Positions 63,505 through 64,000 of a DNA stretch of 64,000 nt are shown piece after piece. The notes under the pieces are model-generated. The model worked only from the letters and a program-made list of their open reading frames with translations, did no database searches and was not told the origin of the DNA. This DNA is from Pollutimonas thiosulfatoxidans. Its GTDB lineage: Bacteria > Pseudomonadota > Gammaproteobacteria > Burkholderiales > Burkholderiaceae_B. The DNA is taken from NCBI RefSeq assembly GCF_004022565.1, contig NZ_CP022987.1, positions 2,666,001 to 2,730,000 on the forward strand. The letters are read 5' to 3'. The translations under genes were made by a program, and so were the position numbers. Position 1 is the stretch's first letter, and every line of letters starts with the position of its first letter.

Positions 63505-64000
63505 CTAAGACCGTTCCAGTACAGCGCCACCGTCGGAGCGACGCCCAACAAACACTTGATTAGCGTCTACTCTTTTCAACACCACTGTGCCCGCGCCGAT
63601 GATCGCACCACTGCCGATCTCGACACCTTGAATTACGGTAGCACCAGCACCAATGAAAGCCCCACTACCGATGCTGACGCCGCCCGCTAGCGTGACGCCA
63701 GGCGCGATATGAACGTGGTCTCCCACCAAGCAATCGTGATCGATAATTGCTCCAGTGTTCACGATACAGTTCTCACCTAAGGCGGCGTCGGCTTGAACGA
63801 CGGCCCCTGCCATTACCTGGGTTCCTGGCCCTAGTATGGCGGTCGAGTCGACGTAGGCGCTTGGGTGCACAAGAGTCGCGAATCGAAACCCTCGGCCTAC
63901 GGTATGCAGGTAGAGTGCTCGACGAGCTACGCTGCCTGGCAAGCATCCAATTCCATTCACGGCGTCCACTGCGCAACAATCAATGCTCTCGAGCGCAGAA
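63505..64000 (-). CDS. NeuD-like sugar O/N-acyltransferase, left-handed beta-helix, partial
   Basis: The minus frame is open to the right edge, so the N-terminus is cut off. The visible part ends the PglD/NeuD N-terminal domain (RFATLVHPSAYVDSTA) and then has hexapeptide repeats: CIVNTGAIIDHDCLVGDHVH and IAPGVTLAGGVSIGSGAFIG, with the catalytic His in IDHDC. Such enzymes acetylate amino sugars in bacillosamine, legionaminate or sialate loci. It is the first visible gene of the minus-strand sub-operon, 13 bases before the CBS-nucleotidyltransferase. Confidence 0.88.
   Translation of the reverse strand, partial: SALESIDCCAVDAVNGIGCLPGSVARRALYLHTVGRGFRFATLVHPSAYVDSTAILGPGTQVMAGAVVQADAALGENCIVNTGAIIDHDCLVGDHVHIAPGVTLAGGVSIGSGAFIGAGATVIQGVEIGSGAIIGAGTVVLKRVDANQVFVGRRSDGGAVLERS

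Noticed and set aside
1..64000. tRNA, rRNA, CRISPR arrays, phage genes
   Set aside because: I looked for tRNA T-arm sequences, evenly spaced repeats and phage structural genes and found none that hold up. Repeats in the window belong to IS ends or promoters.

Overview
The window looks like chromosomal DNA of a betaproteobacterium, most likely Burkholderiales and perhaps Alcaligenaceae (Bordetella/Achromobacter/Pusillimonas-like). This rests on gene content: four tripartite (TRAP) uptake systems in 30 kb, packed catabolic operons with GntR, LysR and DeoR regulators, and a WbpM/Wzz-type surface polysaccharide locus. It is an inference, because no rRNA or other species marker is present. I saw no tRNA, rRNA, CRISPR array or prophage.

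Left half (1-30035), catabolic islands. (A) 1-3839: the end of a TRAP operon, a LysR regulator and a divergent M20-type amidohydrolase. (B) 3894-11394: a minus-strand operon of TRAP receptor and permeases, cyclase-family hydrolase, class III CoA-transferase, isochorismatase-like amidase and GntR regulator, with a divergent CitE/HpcH-type lyase. It reads like a route that opens or deamidates an amide, activates the acid as a CoA thioester and cleaves it. (C) 11703-22127: a long, tightly coupled minus-strand operon of RidA protein, ABC transporter of the nitrate/sulfonate class, FAH-family hydrolase, a decayed Ldh_2-type dehydrogenase, a 2-hydroxyacid dehydrogenase, a TRAP system, a GntR regulator and an acetoacetate-decarboxylase-like protein; a second GntR gene diverges from its head. 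(D) 22285-30035: a DeoR regulator, PdxA2-like dehydrogenase and DUF1537 acid-sugar kinase diverge from a TRAP operon ending in an SMP-30 lactonase. This is a four-carbon (or similar) acid-sugar pathway.

Right half (30213-64000), a surface glycan locus with lower and uneven GC. A plus-strand arm (30213-43374) carries methyltransferases, a frameshifted epimerase, Wzz, a WbqC-family protein, GT2 transferase, ATP-grasp ligase, metallophosphoesterase, small EamA/SMR-like membrane protein, RmlA and WecE. A minus-strand arm (48492-64000) carries an NHL-propeller protein, WbpM-like dehydratase, candidate Wzy, AsnB, initiating sugar transferase, MurJ-like flippase, and a set (HpcH-like aldolase, PtmA-like SDR, CMP-sugar synthetase, Gfo/Idh oxidoreductase, CBS-nucleotidyltransferase, NeuD acetyltransferase) resembling nonulosonate (legionaminate/pseudaminate-like) genes and running off the right edge.

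The arms converge on an insertion-sequence graveyard (43396-48441): a decayed IS3-family copy, IS21-family fragments, a complete IS66-family element (44956-48006) with a pRiA4b-type passenger gene, and a truncated IS3-family copy. Two divergent paralogous membrane proteins sharing a WDDW motif flank it in mirror orientation. Three genes (the Ldh_2 remnant, the epimerase and the NHL protein) show apparent frameshifts, which are either real decay or base-level sequence errors.
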